Shown: one piece after another, positions 5,902 to 13,390 of the stretch
Layout: each line of letters begins with the position of its first letter
Numbering within the stretch: the first letter of the stretch is position 1
NCBI GenBank assembly: GCA_023424585.1
Contig: JAFADT010000977.1
Span: 1-14,942, forward strand
Direction: 5' to 3'
Length of the DNA stretch: 14,942 nt
DNA from: Pseudomonadota bacterium
Lineage (GTDB): Bacteria; Myxococcota; Myxococcia; Myxococcales; Myxococcaceae
The notes under the pieces: model-generated
The model's input: only the letters and a program-made list of their open reading frames with translations
Databases searched by the model: none
Told to the model about the DNA's origin: nothing
Program-made: the position numbers and the translations under genes

Positions 5902-5968
5902 CCGCGTCTGTTTTCTGGACGGCTTCGCCGGTCGGCGGTGGCGCGGCTTCCGCACGGGAGGCGAGGGG

Positions 5969-7690
5969 ATGCAAGACGAGTTGGCGCAGCTCATGGCTGC
6001 GCTCAGGGATTCCAGGGACTTCGAGACCGCGGCGGCGGCGACGTTGCAGCGGATGCTGGCCGTGGCGGAGGCCGCGGTGGCGGCCAGCCGCTATGCGGGC
6101 CGGGCCCGGGTCCTGCGCGGCATCGTCCACCTGCGCCCTGGAGAGGCGTACCGCCGGCTGGCGGCGCTGGACGTGGGCGCGCGGGAGGTGACGGACGCGG
6201 GGGTCGGGACGCCCTTCTTCACCTCCGCGACGGCGTGGCGCGCGGTGGTGGAGCACCGGTGCGCGGTGTCCATCGACGTGAACATCGGCACGGTGCAGCC
6301 GCACGCGCCGGACGCGCCGGTGACGGGCGACCCGGGGCTCGCGGGCTTCCACAGCAACGAGAGCAAGCAGCGCTTCCTGGGGCGCCACGCGACGCACGTG
6401 TGCGTGCTGCCCCTGCGCACGCCCGCGGGCATGGAGGGCATGATCTCGCTGGAGGCGGACTGCCTGGCCGCCATGGGACAGGAGTTCGTCTGGCGCGACG
6501 CCGGCGATTCGCTCCAACTGCTCACGGACATCGCCGCGCCGTACCTCACCGCGCTGCCGCAGCGGCCGGTGGCCACGCCGGAGGTGGACGAGTTCCTCCC
6601 AGTGGTGGGCCGCTCCATGGCGGAGCTGCTGCCCATCCTGCGGACCTTCGCGCTCCAGGACGAGACCATCCTCGTGAGCGGGGCCACGGGCGCGGGCAAG
6701 TCGCGCCTGGCGCGCTGGTGCCATGAGCGCTCCGGCCGCCGGGGCAGGCCCTTCGAGACGCTGGACCTGGTGACGGTGCCGGAGGACCTCCAGATGGCGG
6801 AGCTCTTCGGCTGGAAGAAGGGCGCCTTCACCGGCGCGGTGCGCGACGCGCCGGGCGTGGTGGCCCGCTCGGACGGCGGCACGCTGTTCATCGACGAGAT
6901 CGACAAGCTGTCGCTGAAGGCGCAGGCGGGCCTGCTGCACCTGCTGGAGTCGCGCAGCTACCGGCCGCTGGGCGAGGGCACCGGCGAGAGGCTCGCGGAC
7001 GTGCGCTTCATCATCGGCACCAACGCGGACCTGCACGCGCAGGTGCGCGCCGGCCGCTTCCGCGAGGACCTGTACTACCGCGTGAACGTGCTGCCGGTGC
7101 GCATGCCGCCGCTCCAGGACCGGCAGGACGAGATCCCCCTCTGGGCGCGGTACATGGTGAACCGCCGCCACCGCGAGCGGCTGCCGGACGGCTCCGCGCG
7201 GCTGGCGCCGGAGGCGGAGCTGCTGCTGACCACCAGCTCGTGGCCGGGCAACCTGCGGCAGCTCGACAACATCGTGCGGCGTGCGTACACGCTGGCGATG
7301 GTGGAGCACGCGGGCAGCACGGGCGACCTGGTGCTCCAGGAGAAGCACGTGGCGCGGGCGCTGGACTACGAGCAGTCCCCCGGCGGCCGCCCGCTGCCGG
7401 AGGCGCTGCGGGCCGCGGCGCAGGCCTTCGTGGGGGAGGCGCGCCGGCGCGGCACGCCGCTGGACCTGGACTACGCGGACGGCTTCCGGGGGCTGGTGCT
7501 GGGCATGGCCATCCGCCAGGTGGGCCGCGACGAGGCCTTCCGCTTGCTGGGCCGCGAGAGCCTGGTGAAGAACCGCAACCACCACAAGGCGCTCAAGCGC
7601 GAGCTGGAGAAGGTGGACAGCCTCTACAAGGTGCTGGGCGAGGACGGCTCGCCCTTCTCCGACCTGCTGGAGAGCGTGGACGCGGACTGA
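5969..7690 (+). CDS. Sigma-54-dependent transcriptional activator (GAF-like/AAA+)
   Basis: 573 residues. ATG 5969 is chosen because GAGGCGAGGGG lies just before it and coding bias begins there; upstream in-frame sequence looks non-coding. Residues 15-195 form a sensor region, probably GAF-like. The AAA+ sigma-54 interaction domain spans about 212-465: Walker A GATGAGKS (238-245), the sigma-54 contact loop GAFTGA (285-290), Walker B GGTLFIDEID (303-312), sensor I around GTNADL (350-355), the arginine-finger region RFREDLYYRVN (363-373) and sensor II WPGNLRQL (425-432). The C terminus (about 505-548, AFRLLGRESLVKNRNHHKAL) only loosely resembles a Fis-type helix-turn-helix. The protein should remodel sigma-54 RNA polymerase by ATP hydrolysis in response to an unknown signal. 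There is no receiver domain, so it is not a standard NtrC response regulator. Targets are unknown. Confidence 0.92.
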   Translation: MQDELAQLMAALRDSRDFETAAAATLQRMLAVAEAAVAASRYAGRARVLRGIVHLRPGEAYRRLAALDVGAREVTDAGVGTPFFTSATAWRAVVEHRCAVSIDVNIGTVQPHAPDAPVTGDPGLAGFHSNESKQRFLGRHATHVCVLPLRTPAGMEGMISLEADCLAAMGQEFVWRDAGDSLQLLTDIAAPYLTALPQRPVATPEVDEFLPVVGRSMAELLPILRTFALQDETILVSGATGAGKSRLARWCHERSGRRGRPFETLDLVTVPEDLQMAELFGWKKGAFTGAVRDAPGVVARSDGGTLFIDEIDKLSLKAQAGLLHLLESRSYRPLGEGTGERLADVRFIIGTNADLHAQVRAGRFREDLYYRVNVLPVRMPPLQDRQDEIPLWARYMVNRRHRERLPDGSARLAPEAELLLTTSSWPGNLRQLDNIVRRAYTLAMVEHAGSTGDLVLQEKHVARALDYEQSPGGRPLPEALRAAAQAFVGEARRRGTPLDLDYADGFRGLVLGMAIRQVGRDEAFRLLGRESLVKNRNHHKALKRELEKVDSLYKVLGEDGSPFSDLLESVDAD

Positions 7691-7697
7691 CGCGCGG

Positions 7698-7723
7698 GCG
7701 CGCCCCGGGAGGCCGGGGCGCGC
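7698..7723. terminator. Bidirectional terminator-like hairpin between convergent genes
   Basis: A perfect 11-bp inverted repeat (GCGCGCCCCGG at 7698-7708 with 7713-7723) closes a GAGG loop. It lies in the 42-base gap between the convergent stops of the sigma-54 activator (7690) and the GDYXXLXY gene (7733). Position and symmetry suit termination from both sides. Neither side has a U-run, as is common in very GC-rich genomes. Confidence 0.6.
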
Positions 7724-7732
7724 GGGCCTCGG

Positions 7733-8230
7733 TCAGTGGATGGCGCTGCCCAGCGGCTGGTAGTTCTCGTCGCGCAGGCCCACGAGCACGCTGGTGCCGT
7801 TGTCCATCACGCGCAGCTCGCCGTAGCGCGCCGTCGCGTAGCGCTCCGCGTGGCCCTCCTGGAAGAAGAAGGCCTCCGCGCCCAGGCGCATCTGCGAGTT
7901 GCGGATGCGGAAGCGCAGGCGCACCTCGCCGGGCGCGAGCGTGGAGGCGGGCGGCTCGTAGCGCACGAACTCACCCACGTGGTGCTCGTCCAGGCGCAGG
8001 ACGACGTTGCCGTCCTCCTGGGGCTGCTCCCGGCCCTCGCGCCAGCCCTGGTTGATGGCGTAGTCGAGCACCATGTAGTCGCCCTGGATGAGCGAGCGCG
8101 GATCCACCGGGGCCAGCCGCAGCAGCACCAGCTGCCCCCGCGCGAGCACGGTCTCCTTCTGCACGACGAGGAAGGCGAGCGCGAGCAACACCAGCGCGAG
8201 CCCCCCGAAGATGACGGCGCCGCGTTTCAT
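7733..8230 (-). CDS. GDYXXLXY-domain membrane-anchored protein
   Basis: 165 residues. A short basic start (K2-R3) and a single hydrophobic helix at residues 6-23 act as a signal anchor, leaving the rest outside the cytoplasm. The defining motif of the GDYXXLXY family (PF14345 type) is exact: GDYMVLDY at 50-57, preceded by PVDPRSLIQ, which is also typical. A beta-rich domain follows, including VRLRFRIRNSQMRLGAEAFFFQEG (the region 103-126) and ERYATARYGELRV. The start codon overlaps the stop of the DUF4401 gene by ATGA (8227-8230), so translation is coupled. It is the last gene of the minus-strand operon. Proteins of this family recur next to DUF2157 and DUF4401 membrane proteins, as here. The molecular function of the trio is unknown, and no catalytic residues are obvious. 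Confidence 0.88.
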   Translation of the reverse strand: MKRGAVIFGGLALVLLALAFLVVQKETVLARGQLVLLRLAPVDPRSLIQGDYMVLDYAINQGWREGREQPQEDGNVVLRLDEHHVGEFVRYEPPASTLAPGEVRLRFRIRNSQMRLGAEAFFFQEGHAERYATARYGELRVMDNGTSVLVGLRDENYQPLGSAIH

Positions 8231-9336
8231 CGGGCCTCCGTGAGCACGGCGGGCTCCCGCCGGATGAAGAACTGCCGCACCCCCAGGAGCACCAGCCCGC
8301 TGCCCGTGAGCGCGAGCGCCTTGGCCAGCAGCGTGATGCGGAGGTCGTAGTAGTAATACGCGCCGAACGTCAGCAGGAACGCCACCGCCAGCCCCAGCAT
8401 CACGCGGCTGCGGCGGTGGAAGCCCAGCGTCAACAGCAGCACCGCCACCAGCACGCCCGGCGTGTTCATCGTCATCACCGTGAGCAGCACCAGCGCGCCG
8501 AGCGCGGGGACCCAGACGCGCCGGTCATGCTCCAGCCCCAGCTCGCGCAGCACCCGCCACCCCGTCGCGCCCACGAGGAGCGCTAGCAAGAGGGAGATGT
8601 ACGCGCCTGGCATGAACTGGTTCTCGAAGCGGAAGACGTAGTGGAAGCCCTCCTGCGAGGCCTCGAAGCTGCGGAACAGCAGCCACCCGGGGACGGCGCA
8701 CGCGAGCGCGAAGGCGATGGGCCCCACGCGGGCTCCCAGCGGCCCGTGCCGCAGCGAGGGCTCGAAGAGCAGGAGGCCGGAGAGCGCCGCGGCGCACACG
8801 AGCATCCACACGTCGATGCCCACGCCGCCGATCAGCTCCAGCTCCAGCACCCCAACGGACACGCAGAGGCCCACAGTCGCCAGGAAGTAGAGGATGAGGT
8901 CCGGGAACACGGCGAGCAGGGCCAGGGATGCCACGATGCCCGCGAACGCGATGGTGACGGTGCCCTGGTCCATCTGCCCCAGCCCCAGCAGGAACGCGCC
9001 CACGCCCGCCATGCAGAAGGCCAGGGCGAGCTGCTCCATGAAGGGCCCCTGCGTGCTCCGGCGCAGGAACACCGAGGCCACCGCCAGCACGAGGCCCAGG
9101 CTGGTGAGCGCCACCTCTTCCTTCCACAGGCCCACGCAGGCGAAGAAGCTGAGCAGGAACGCGGCGGACAGCCACGCGCCCGCCCCCGCCATCGCCTTCA
9201 CGAACCAGGGGGAGGCGCCCAGGGTCTTCTGCCGGACCTCCAGGGCGGTGCGGGCGCGGGCCTCCACCTCCGCGTCCACGTGGCCCTCGGCCTTGAGCCC
9301 CGTCAGCACGTCTTGAATGGTGGGTCGCAGGGCCAT
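8227..9336 (-). CDS. DUF4401-type polytopic membrane protein
   Basis: 369 residues. The ATG at 9336 is preceded on the minus strand by GGAGGAG with suitable spacing and lies 2 bases after the DUF2157 stop, so this start is chosen over longer in-frame alternatives. Residues 1-45 are a soluble, charged helical head. From about 46 to 356 there are roughly eleven hydrophobic segments (for example 50-70, 77-92, 103-120, 127-143, 146-169, 174-191, 204-221, 245-260, 277-305, 311-328 and 333-353), with no large soluble loops. FENQFMPGAYISLLLALL (residues 237-254) and YYYYDLRITLLAKALAL (327-343) recall the DUF4401 family (PF14351 type), which pairs with DUF2157 and GDYXXLXY proteins. No transporter or enzyme motif is visible. 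It probably forms an inner-membrane complex with its neighbours. Function is unknown. Confidence 0.82.
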   Translation of the reverse strand: MALRPTIQDVLTGLKAEGHVDAEVEARARTALEVRQKTLGASPWFVKAMAGAGAWLSAAFLLSFFACVGLWKEEVALTSLGLVLAVASVFLRRSTQGPFMEQLALAFCMAGVGAFLLGLGQMDQGTVTIAFAGIVASLALLAVFPDLILYFLATVGLCVSVGVLELELIGGVGIDVWMLVCAAALSGLLLFEPSLRHGPLGARVGPIAFALACAVPGWLLFRSFEASQEGFHYVFRFENQFMPGAYISLLLALLVGATGWRVLRELGLEHDRRVWVPALGALVLLTVMTMNTPGVLVAVLLLTLGFHRRSRVMLGLAVAFLLTFGAYYYYDLRITLLAKALALTGSGLVLLGVRQFFIRREPAVLTEAR

Positions 9337-9338
9337 GG

Positions 9339-10397
9339 TCAGGTCTCCTCCGAAACGCCCGTGACCTGCGACTCGTGGCGCAGCCAGTACACGGCGAGCC
9401 CCACCTCCGCGATGAGCACCAGGGGCAGGATGAACAGGGTCAGCTCCTCGGTGCGCGTCACCTCGATGAGGAAGTAGCCCACCGCCGTGGTGACGAGCGC
9501 GATGACGCTCACCGCGCCCACGGTGAGCAGGAACAGCTCGCCATGCAGGTGCCGGTGCAGCGCGTAGATGGCCACCAGCGCGCCCAGCACCAGCAGCAGG
9601 GCCGCGCCGGACTCGAGCGAGCGGTCGTGCCGGCTCACGATGAACAGGATGCCCAGCCCCACCAGCGGCGTCAGCGCCATGAGTGACAACACGCGGGGCA
9701 TCCACCGCCCCTGGAGCCAGGACACCTTCCGGTTGGCGAAGTGCTCGTAGGTGGCCCAGGCGAACCCGTTGATGAGCCCCAGCACCAGCGCCAGCCGCTC
9801 CTCGTGCGAGTCGAGGTGCCCCATGCGCTGCCCCCAGAAGAGGATGACGCCGGTGTTGAGCAGCACCAGTTGGAGCATCCACAGCGGCGTGAAGCGCGCC
9901 AGCGCCACCCACGGCAGGATGAGCACGCCCCAGCCGATGAACAGCTCATAGGGATCCGCGCCCGTCTGGTACGCCTGTCCGTACACGGCGAGCAGCGGGC
10001 CCACCAGCACCGCGGCCGCGAGCAGCGCGAACTGCCCCGCAGGCCTGTCGCCCAGCCGCCACGCGCCCACCGCCGCCCCGGCGATGCCCAGGCTGATGAG
10101 GCCCAGCTTCGAGAAGCGCCCCAGCTCCGCCCAGTTGAAGGCGAAGAAGTACACCACGCCCGCCAGCACCAGCAGCGAGCCCAGGGCCATCAGCGTCATG
10201 GCCAGGAACGCGCGCCACGCGGGCCGCGCCGGCGAGGCGACCGCCAGGTGCAGCGCGCGCCCGTACGCGTCCGGGCTCAGGATTCGGGCGTCCGCCAGCG
10301 CGTGCAACCGCTCCGGCGTCGCCTCCAGGTCGAGGAAGTCTTTCGGCACGGCGGAGGACTGTACCCGGTTCACGTGACGCCGGGGACGCAGGGCCAC
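9339..10397 (-). CDS. DUF2157-domain polytopic membrane protein
   Basis: 352 residues if the GTG at 10397 is used, which sits 1 base after the hydrolase stop. Other in-frame GTGs at 10373 and 10349 are possible, and the first 16 codons have poorer third-position GC, so the true start may be 10349. After a soluble helical head (about 20-55, with LHALADARILSPDAYGRAL) come about ten membrane segments. YFFAFNWAELGRFSKLGL (83-100) and YGQAYQTGADPYELF (139-153) are hallmarks of DUF2157 (PF09925 type). It is predicted to be in the inner membrane. It is followed after 2 bases by the DUF4401 gene and then the GDYXXLXY gene, the usual partners. The function of the family is unknown; a stress or envelope role is sometimes guessed but nothing here shows it. 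Confidence 0.86.
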   Translation of the reverse strand: MALRPRRHVNRVQSSAVPKDFLDLEATPERLHALADARILSPDAYGRALHLAVASPARPAWRAFLAMTLMALGSLLVLAGVVYFFAFNWAELGRFSKLGLISLGIAGAAVGAWRLGDRPAGQFALLAAAVLVGPLLAVYGQAYQTGADPYELFIGWGVLILPWVALARFTPLWMLQLVLLNTGVILFWGQRMGHLDSHEERLALVLGLINGFAWATYEHFANRKVSWLQGRWMPRVLSLMALTPLVGLGILFIVSRHDRSLESGAALLLVLGALVAIYALHRHLHGELFLLTVGAVSVIALVTTAVGYFLIEVTRTEELTLFILPLVLIAEVGLAVYWLRHESQVTGVSEET

Positions 10398-10398
10398 C

Positions 10399-11379
10399 TT
10401 ACGGCCCCGGGGGCTCCGCGCCCAGGAAGGCCTTCAGCTCGGGGAGCACGCGCTCGGGATGCTCCAACTGCGGACTGTGTCCGCAGTCCACGCGCAGCAC
10501 CCGGGCCTGGGGAAGCCCGCGCGCGGCCTCGTCCGCCAGGGAGACGGGCAGCGTCTCGTCGCGCTCGCCCCAGACGAGGAGCACGGGGACCTTCACCTCG
10601 CCCAGCCGCCCGCGGCGGTGGAACAGCGGGCCCGTCAGCGGCACCAGCGCGTCGAAGGCCCGCGCGGCCTCCGGCCTGCCGCCGGGCACGCTCAATAGCT
10701 CGTAGCCGAGCGCGCCCAGCTGCTCTCCCAGCGGCGTCGGCGGTGGCGGCAGCATCCGCGCCATCGCCCACGGGCCCAGGTTTCGCGCCAGCCGCTCCGG
10801 CCCCGCGCGGAAGAACAGGCGCGAGGCGCGCGGCATCTCGGGGCCCAGCCCCATCGCGTCCACCAGCACCAGCCGCTCCACCGGCACCGCGCCGCGCAGC
10901 GCCAGCTCCAGCGCCACCAGCCCGCCCAGCGAGTGGCCGACCACGGACACCGGCCCCGGCGCGAGCATCCCCAGCGCCTCCTCCACCGGCGCCGTGAAGA
11001 AGCGCACCGCGTCCTCCGCGGACCGCACCCGCACGTCGGCCGGCGTGGACTGGCCGAAGCCGGGCAGGTCCAGGGCCAGCACCCGGTGCTGCCGCGCCAG
11101 CGCCGTCACATACGCGAACCAGTGGGTCGCCGCGTGCCCACGCCCGTGGAGGAGGACGACCGTGGAGGGCGCGCCCTCGGAGGGCCCCCCTTCGAGGATC
11201 CGCACCGCGCCGCCTCCCGGCAGCCAGTGCACCTGGGGCACCACGGCCGGGGCCAGCTGGGCCAGGAGCGCCGTCTCCACCGGGCCCACGGGCGGGGTGG
11301 CGCCCGGGGCGCCGGGGCGGCCGGCGGCGTCCCAGCGAGGGGGGAGGGCAGAGCGGCGGGGTGGGGGCGGGCGGGACAT
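10399..11379 (-). CDS. Alpha/beta-hydrolase fold esterase-like protein
   Basis: 326 residues from ATG 11379; no Shine-Dalgarno sequence is clear and a start further inside is possible. Residues 1-33 are rich in Pro, Arg and Ala and look disordered. The fold begins at about 48. The oxyanion segment VVLLHGRGHAATHWF (74-88), LALDLPGFGQS (101-111), the nucleophile elbow VVGHSLGG (147-153, Ser150), VLLVWGERDETLP (266-278, Asp274) and CGHSPQLEHPERV (299-311, His301) give a complete Ser-Asp-His triad with good spacing. A cap region lies between about 175 and 255. There is no signal peptide, so the enzyme is probably cytoplasmic. The substrate is not predictable. It is the first gene of the minus-strand operon, with 1 base to the DUF2157 gene, and is divergent from MoxR across a 115-base region. 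Link to the DUF2157 trio is by position only. Confidence 0.87.
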   Translation of the reverse strand: MSRPPPPRRSALPPRWDAAGRPGAPGATPPVGPVETALLAQLAPAVVPQVHWLPGGGAVRILEGGPSEGAPSTVVLLHGRGHAATHWFAYVTALARQHRVLALDLPGFGQSTPADVRVRSAEDAVRFFTAPVEEALGMLAPGPVSVVGHSLGGLVALELALRGAVPVERLVLVDAMGLGPEMPRASRLFFRAGPERLARNLGPWAMARMLPPPPTPLGEQLGALGYELLSVPGGRPEAARAFDALVPLTGPLFHRRGRLGEVKVPVLLVWGERDETLPVSLADEAARGLPQARVLRVDCGHSPQLEHPERVLPELKAFLGAEPPGP

Positions 11380-11437
11380 GGGGGATGACCCTTTACGGCA
11401 CGGGGCGGCTTGACGGAATGTCTGGGTCACAGCGGTG

Positions 11438-11466
11438 TTGAGCCGGACGCCCGGGAACCCTAGGCT
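11438..11466 (+). promoter_or_regulatory. Candidate vegetative promoter of the moxR-bat operon
   Basis: TTGAGC at 11438-11443 (-35-like) and TAGGCT at 11461-11466 (-10-like, TAnnnT) are separated by exactly 17 bases. Initiation near 11473 would leave a leader of about 22 bases carrying AGAGGGG (11486-11492) ahead of the ATG at 11495. This lies in the divergent gap between the hydrolase and moxR. I see no equally good promoter facing the hydrolase. Confidence 0.5.
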
Positions 11467-11494
11467 GCCCGCCGCCCAGGCCGACAGAGGGGAC

Positions 11495-12484
11495 ATGAAC
11501 ACCGACATCCGTGCGCTCACCGAACGCGTGCAGCAGGAAAGCAGCTTCGTCGAGCTCCTCAACCAGGAGACCGGCAAGGTCATCGTCGGGCAGCGGTACA
11601 TGCTCGAACGCATCCTCATCGGCCTCTTGTGCAACGGCCACGTCCTCCTGGAGGGCGTGCCCGGACTCGCCAAGACGCTCACCGTGCGCACCGTGGCGGA
11701 CTCGCTCAGCGCCACCTTCATGCGCGTGCAGTTCACGCCCGACCTGCTGCCGGCGGACCTCGTCGGCACCATGATCTACAACCAGCAGACGGCCGCCTTC
11801 ACCGTCCGCAAGGGCCCCATCTTCGCGAACATCGTCCTCGCGGACGAAATCAACCGCGCCCCCGCCAAGGTCCAGTCCGCCCTCCTGGAGGCCATGGCCG
11901 AGCGCCAGGTCACCATCGGGGACCAGACCTTCGGCCTGCCGTCCCCCTTCCTCGTGCTGGCCACCCAGAACCCCATCGAGCAGGAGGGCACCTACCCCCT
12001 CCCCGAGGCCCAGGTGGACCGCTTCATGCTCAAGGTGAAGGTGGGCTACCCGACCCGTGATGAGGAGAAGGTCATCATGGACCGCATGGCCGGGGGCTCG
12101 TCGCCCAAGGCCCAGCGGGTCATCGCGCTGGAGCACCTGGTGCGCGCGCGCGCGCTCGTCCACGACATCTACATGGACGAGAAGGTGAAGGACTACATCC
12201 TCAACGTGGTGTTCGCCACGCGCGAGCCCGCGCGCTACGGCCTCAAGGACCTGGCGGACTACATCCAGTTCGGCGCCTCGCCGCGCGCCACCATCGCGCT
12301 GGCGCAGGCGGCCCGCGCGCACGCGTTCCTGCGCCACCGCGGCTTCGTCACCCCGGAGGACGTGAAGGCCATCGCCTTCGACGTGCTGCGCCACCGCATC
12401 GCGATGACCTACGAGGCGGAGGCCGAGGAGCTCACCCAGGAGAAGATCATCCAGCGCGTCTTCGACCGCGTGGAAGTCCCCTGA
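11495..12484 (+). CDS. MoxR-family AAA+ ATPase
   Basis: 329 residues from ATG 11495, with AGAGGGG 2-8 bases upstream. Typical MoxR layout: VIVGQRYMLERILIGLLCNGH (the region 29-49), Walker A GVPGLAKT (54-61), QFTPDLLPADLVG (79-91), KGPIFANIVLADEINRAP (106-123; Walker B D117-E118), the sensor I stretch LATQNPIEQEGTYPLPEAQV (155-174), DRF (175-177), and a C-terminal helical lid from about 225. Length matches the usual 310-340. MoxR ATPases act as chaperones for VWA/MIDAS-domain proteins. Here DUF58 and BatA-type genes follow at once, which is the common partner arrangement and supports a role in their assembly or activation near the inner membrane. The product is cytoplasmic with no signal peptide. 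The family call is very secure; the client process in this organism is unknown. Confidence 0.95.
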   Translation: MNTDIRALTERVQQESSFVELLNQETGKVIVGQRYMLERILIGLLCNGHVLLEGVPGLAKTLTVRTVADSLSATFMRVQFTPDLLPADLVGTMIYNQQTAAFTVRKGPIFANIVLADEINRAPAKVQSALLEAMAERQVTIGDQTFGLPSPFLVLATQNPIEQEGTYPLPEAQVDRFMLKVKVGYPTRDEEKVIMDRMAGGSSPKAQRVIALEHLVRARALVHDIYMDEKVKDYILNVVFATREPARYGLKDLADYIQFGASPRATIALAQAARAHAFLRHRGFVTPEDVKAIAFDVLRHRIAMTYEAEAEELTQEKIIQRVFDRVEVP

Positions 12485-12495
12485 AAGGCCTCCGG

Positions 12496-12508
12496 TAAGA
12501 GCGCGCCC
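12496..12508 (+). promoter_or_regulatory. TA-rich/GCGCGCCC element directly before the DUF58 start
   Basis: TAAGAG at 12496-12501 followed by CGCGCCC leads straight into the GTG at 12509, with no Shine-Dalgarno sequence. It resembles the TAGGGT-GCGCGCCCC element before the ZIP gene at 3956. It could be an internal near-leaderless promoter within the moxR operon. The last base of the hexamer is not T and no -35 is evident, so support is weak. Confidence 0.27.
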
Positions 12509-13390
12509 GTGCTGCCCAAGGACCTCATCCGCCGCATCCGCAAGCTGGAGATCCGCACCCGCAAGGTGGTCTCCGACATGCTGGCCGGCCAGTACCACTC
12601 GGTGTTCAAGGGCCGCGGCATGGCCTTCTCCGAGGTGCGCCAGTACCAGCCCGGCGACGAGATCCGCTTCATCGACTGGAACGTCACCGCGCGCATGAAC
12701 GAGGCCTTCATCAAGGTCTTCACCGAGGAGCGCGAGCTCACGGTGATGCTGCTGGTGGACGTGTCCGCCTCCAACGAGTTCGGCTCCAGGGACCGCACCA
12801 AGGCGGAGGTGGCCGCGGAGGTGGCCGCGCAGATCGCGTTCAGCGCCATCGCGAACAACGACCGCGTGGGGCTCATCCTCTTCTCGGACCGGGTGGAGAA
12901 GGTCGTCCCGCCGCGCAAGGGCCGCATGCACGTGCTCAGGCTGGTGAGCGACATCCTCACCTTCAAGCCGAAGGGCCACGGCACGGACCTGTCCGCCGGC
13001 CTCACGTACCTGACGCAGGTGTCCAAGCGGAAGGCCGTGACGTTCCTCGTGTCGGACTTCATGGCGACGGGCTACGAGAAGCCCCTGCGCCTGGTGGGCC
13101 GCCGCCACGACCTGGTGCCGGTGGTCATCGAGGATCCGCTGGAGCACCGCTTCCCCAGCCACGGCCTGGTGGAGATGGAGGACCCGGAGACGGGCGAGCG
13201 CTTCGTGGTGGACACCAGCTCCACCGCCGTGCGCGGCAGGTTCATGCGCGCCATGCAGGCCCAGCGCGACGAGCGCCGCAAGCTGTTCAAGAAGCTGGAG
13301 CTGGACCACGTGGAGCTGCGCGCGGGCGACGACCACGGCAAGGCGCTGGTGAACTTCTTCCGCGCGCGGGCCCGGAGGATGGCGGCATGA
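12509..13390 (+). CDS. DUF58-domain protein with VWA-like MIDAS motif
   Basis: 293 residues. GTG 12509 is the only start that keeps the conserved head LPKDLIRRIRKLEIRTRKVV (residues 2-21), 24 bases after the moxR stop. Then follow the DUF58 signature GQYHSVFKGRGMAFSEVRQY (27-46), PGDEIRFIDWNVTAR (48-62) and VMLLVDVSASNEFG (79-92). D84-x-S86-x-S88 is a MIDAS-type metal site, with T159 (GHGTDL) and D183 (VSDF) in the expected later positions. No transmembrane helix is present; DUF58 proteins of this shorter type are soluble or peripheral. It is the standard partner of MoxR ATPases. It overlaps the next gene by ATGA (13387-13390), implying coupled translation. The MIDAS site looks intact, so metal-dependent partner binding is likely. 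Biological outcome is unknown. Confidence 0.93.
   Translation: MLPKDLIRRIRKLEIRTRKVVSDMLAGQYHSVFKGRGMAFSEVRQYQPGDEIRFIDWNVTARMNEAFIKVFTEERELTVMLLVDVSASNEFGSRDRTKAEVAAEVAAQIAFSAIANNDRVGLILFSDRVEKVVPPRKGRMHVLRLVSDILTFKPKGHGTDLSAGLTYLTQVSKRKAVTFLVSDFMATGYEKPLRLVGRRHDLVPVVIEDPLEHRFPSHGLVEMEDPETGERFVVDTSSTAVRGRFMRAMQAQRDERRKLFKKLELDHVELRAGDDHGKALVNFFRARARRMAA

Larger units (their letters stand above)
5520..5968. other. 449-base non-coding region with three palindromes and a tandem duplication
   Basis: This is the only long gap between genes. Open frames through it lack the third-position GC pattern of the neighbours, and their translations look non-coding. In order it holds: an 11-bp hairpin (5571-5594), a 21-bp tandem duplication (5664-5705) whose second copy is part of a 12-bp hairpin (5684-5710), a sigma-54-like -24/-12 element (5759-5774), a 60-base interrupted palindrome (5813-5872) and a TAGAGT -10-like box (5896-5901). 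The region lies between the methyltransferase and the sigma-54 activator on the same strand and probably contains the terminator of the former and the promoter and operators of the latter. Confidence 0.7.

Noticed and set aside
5657..5968. N-terminal extension of the sigma-54 activator from an upstream GTG
   Set aside because: The extension would translate the tandem repeats and palindromes, lacks coding bias and matches no domain; the ATG at 5969 has a purine-rich ribosome-binding region.
9337..9912. Extended N terminus of the DUF4401 protein
   Set aside because: The in-frame extension runs inside the DUF2157 coding sequence, whereas the ATG at 9336 has a strong GGAGG and follows the DUF2157 stop directly.
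11393..13336. 647-codon minus-strand open frame opposite moxR and DUF58
   Set aside because: Antisense to two strongly conserved genes; repetitive His/Val/Leu/Asp composition and no motif.
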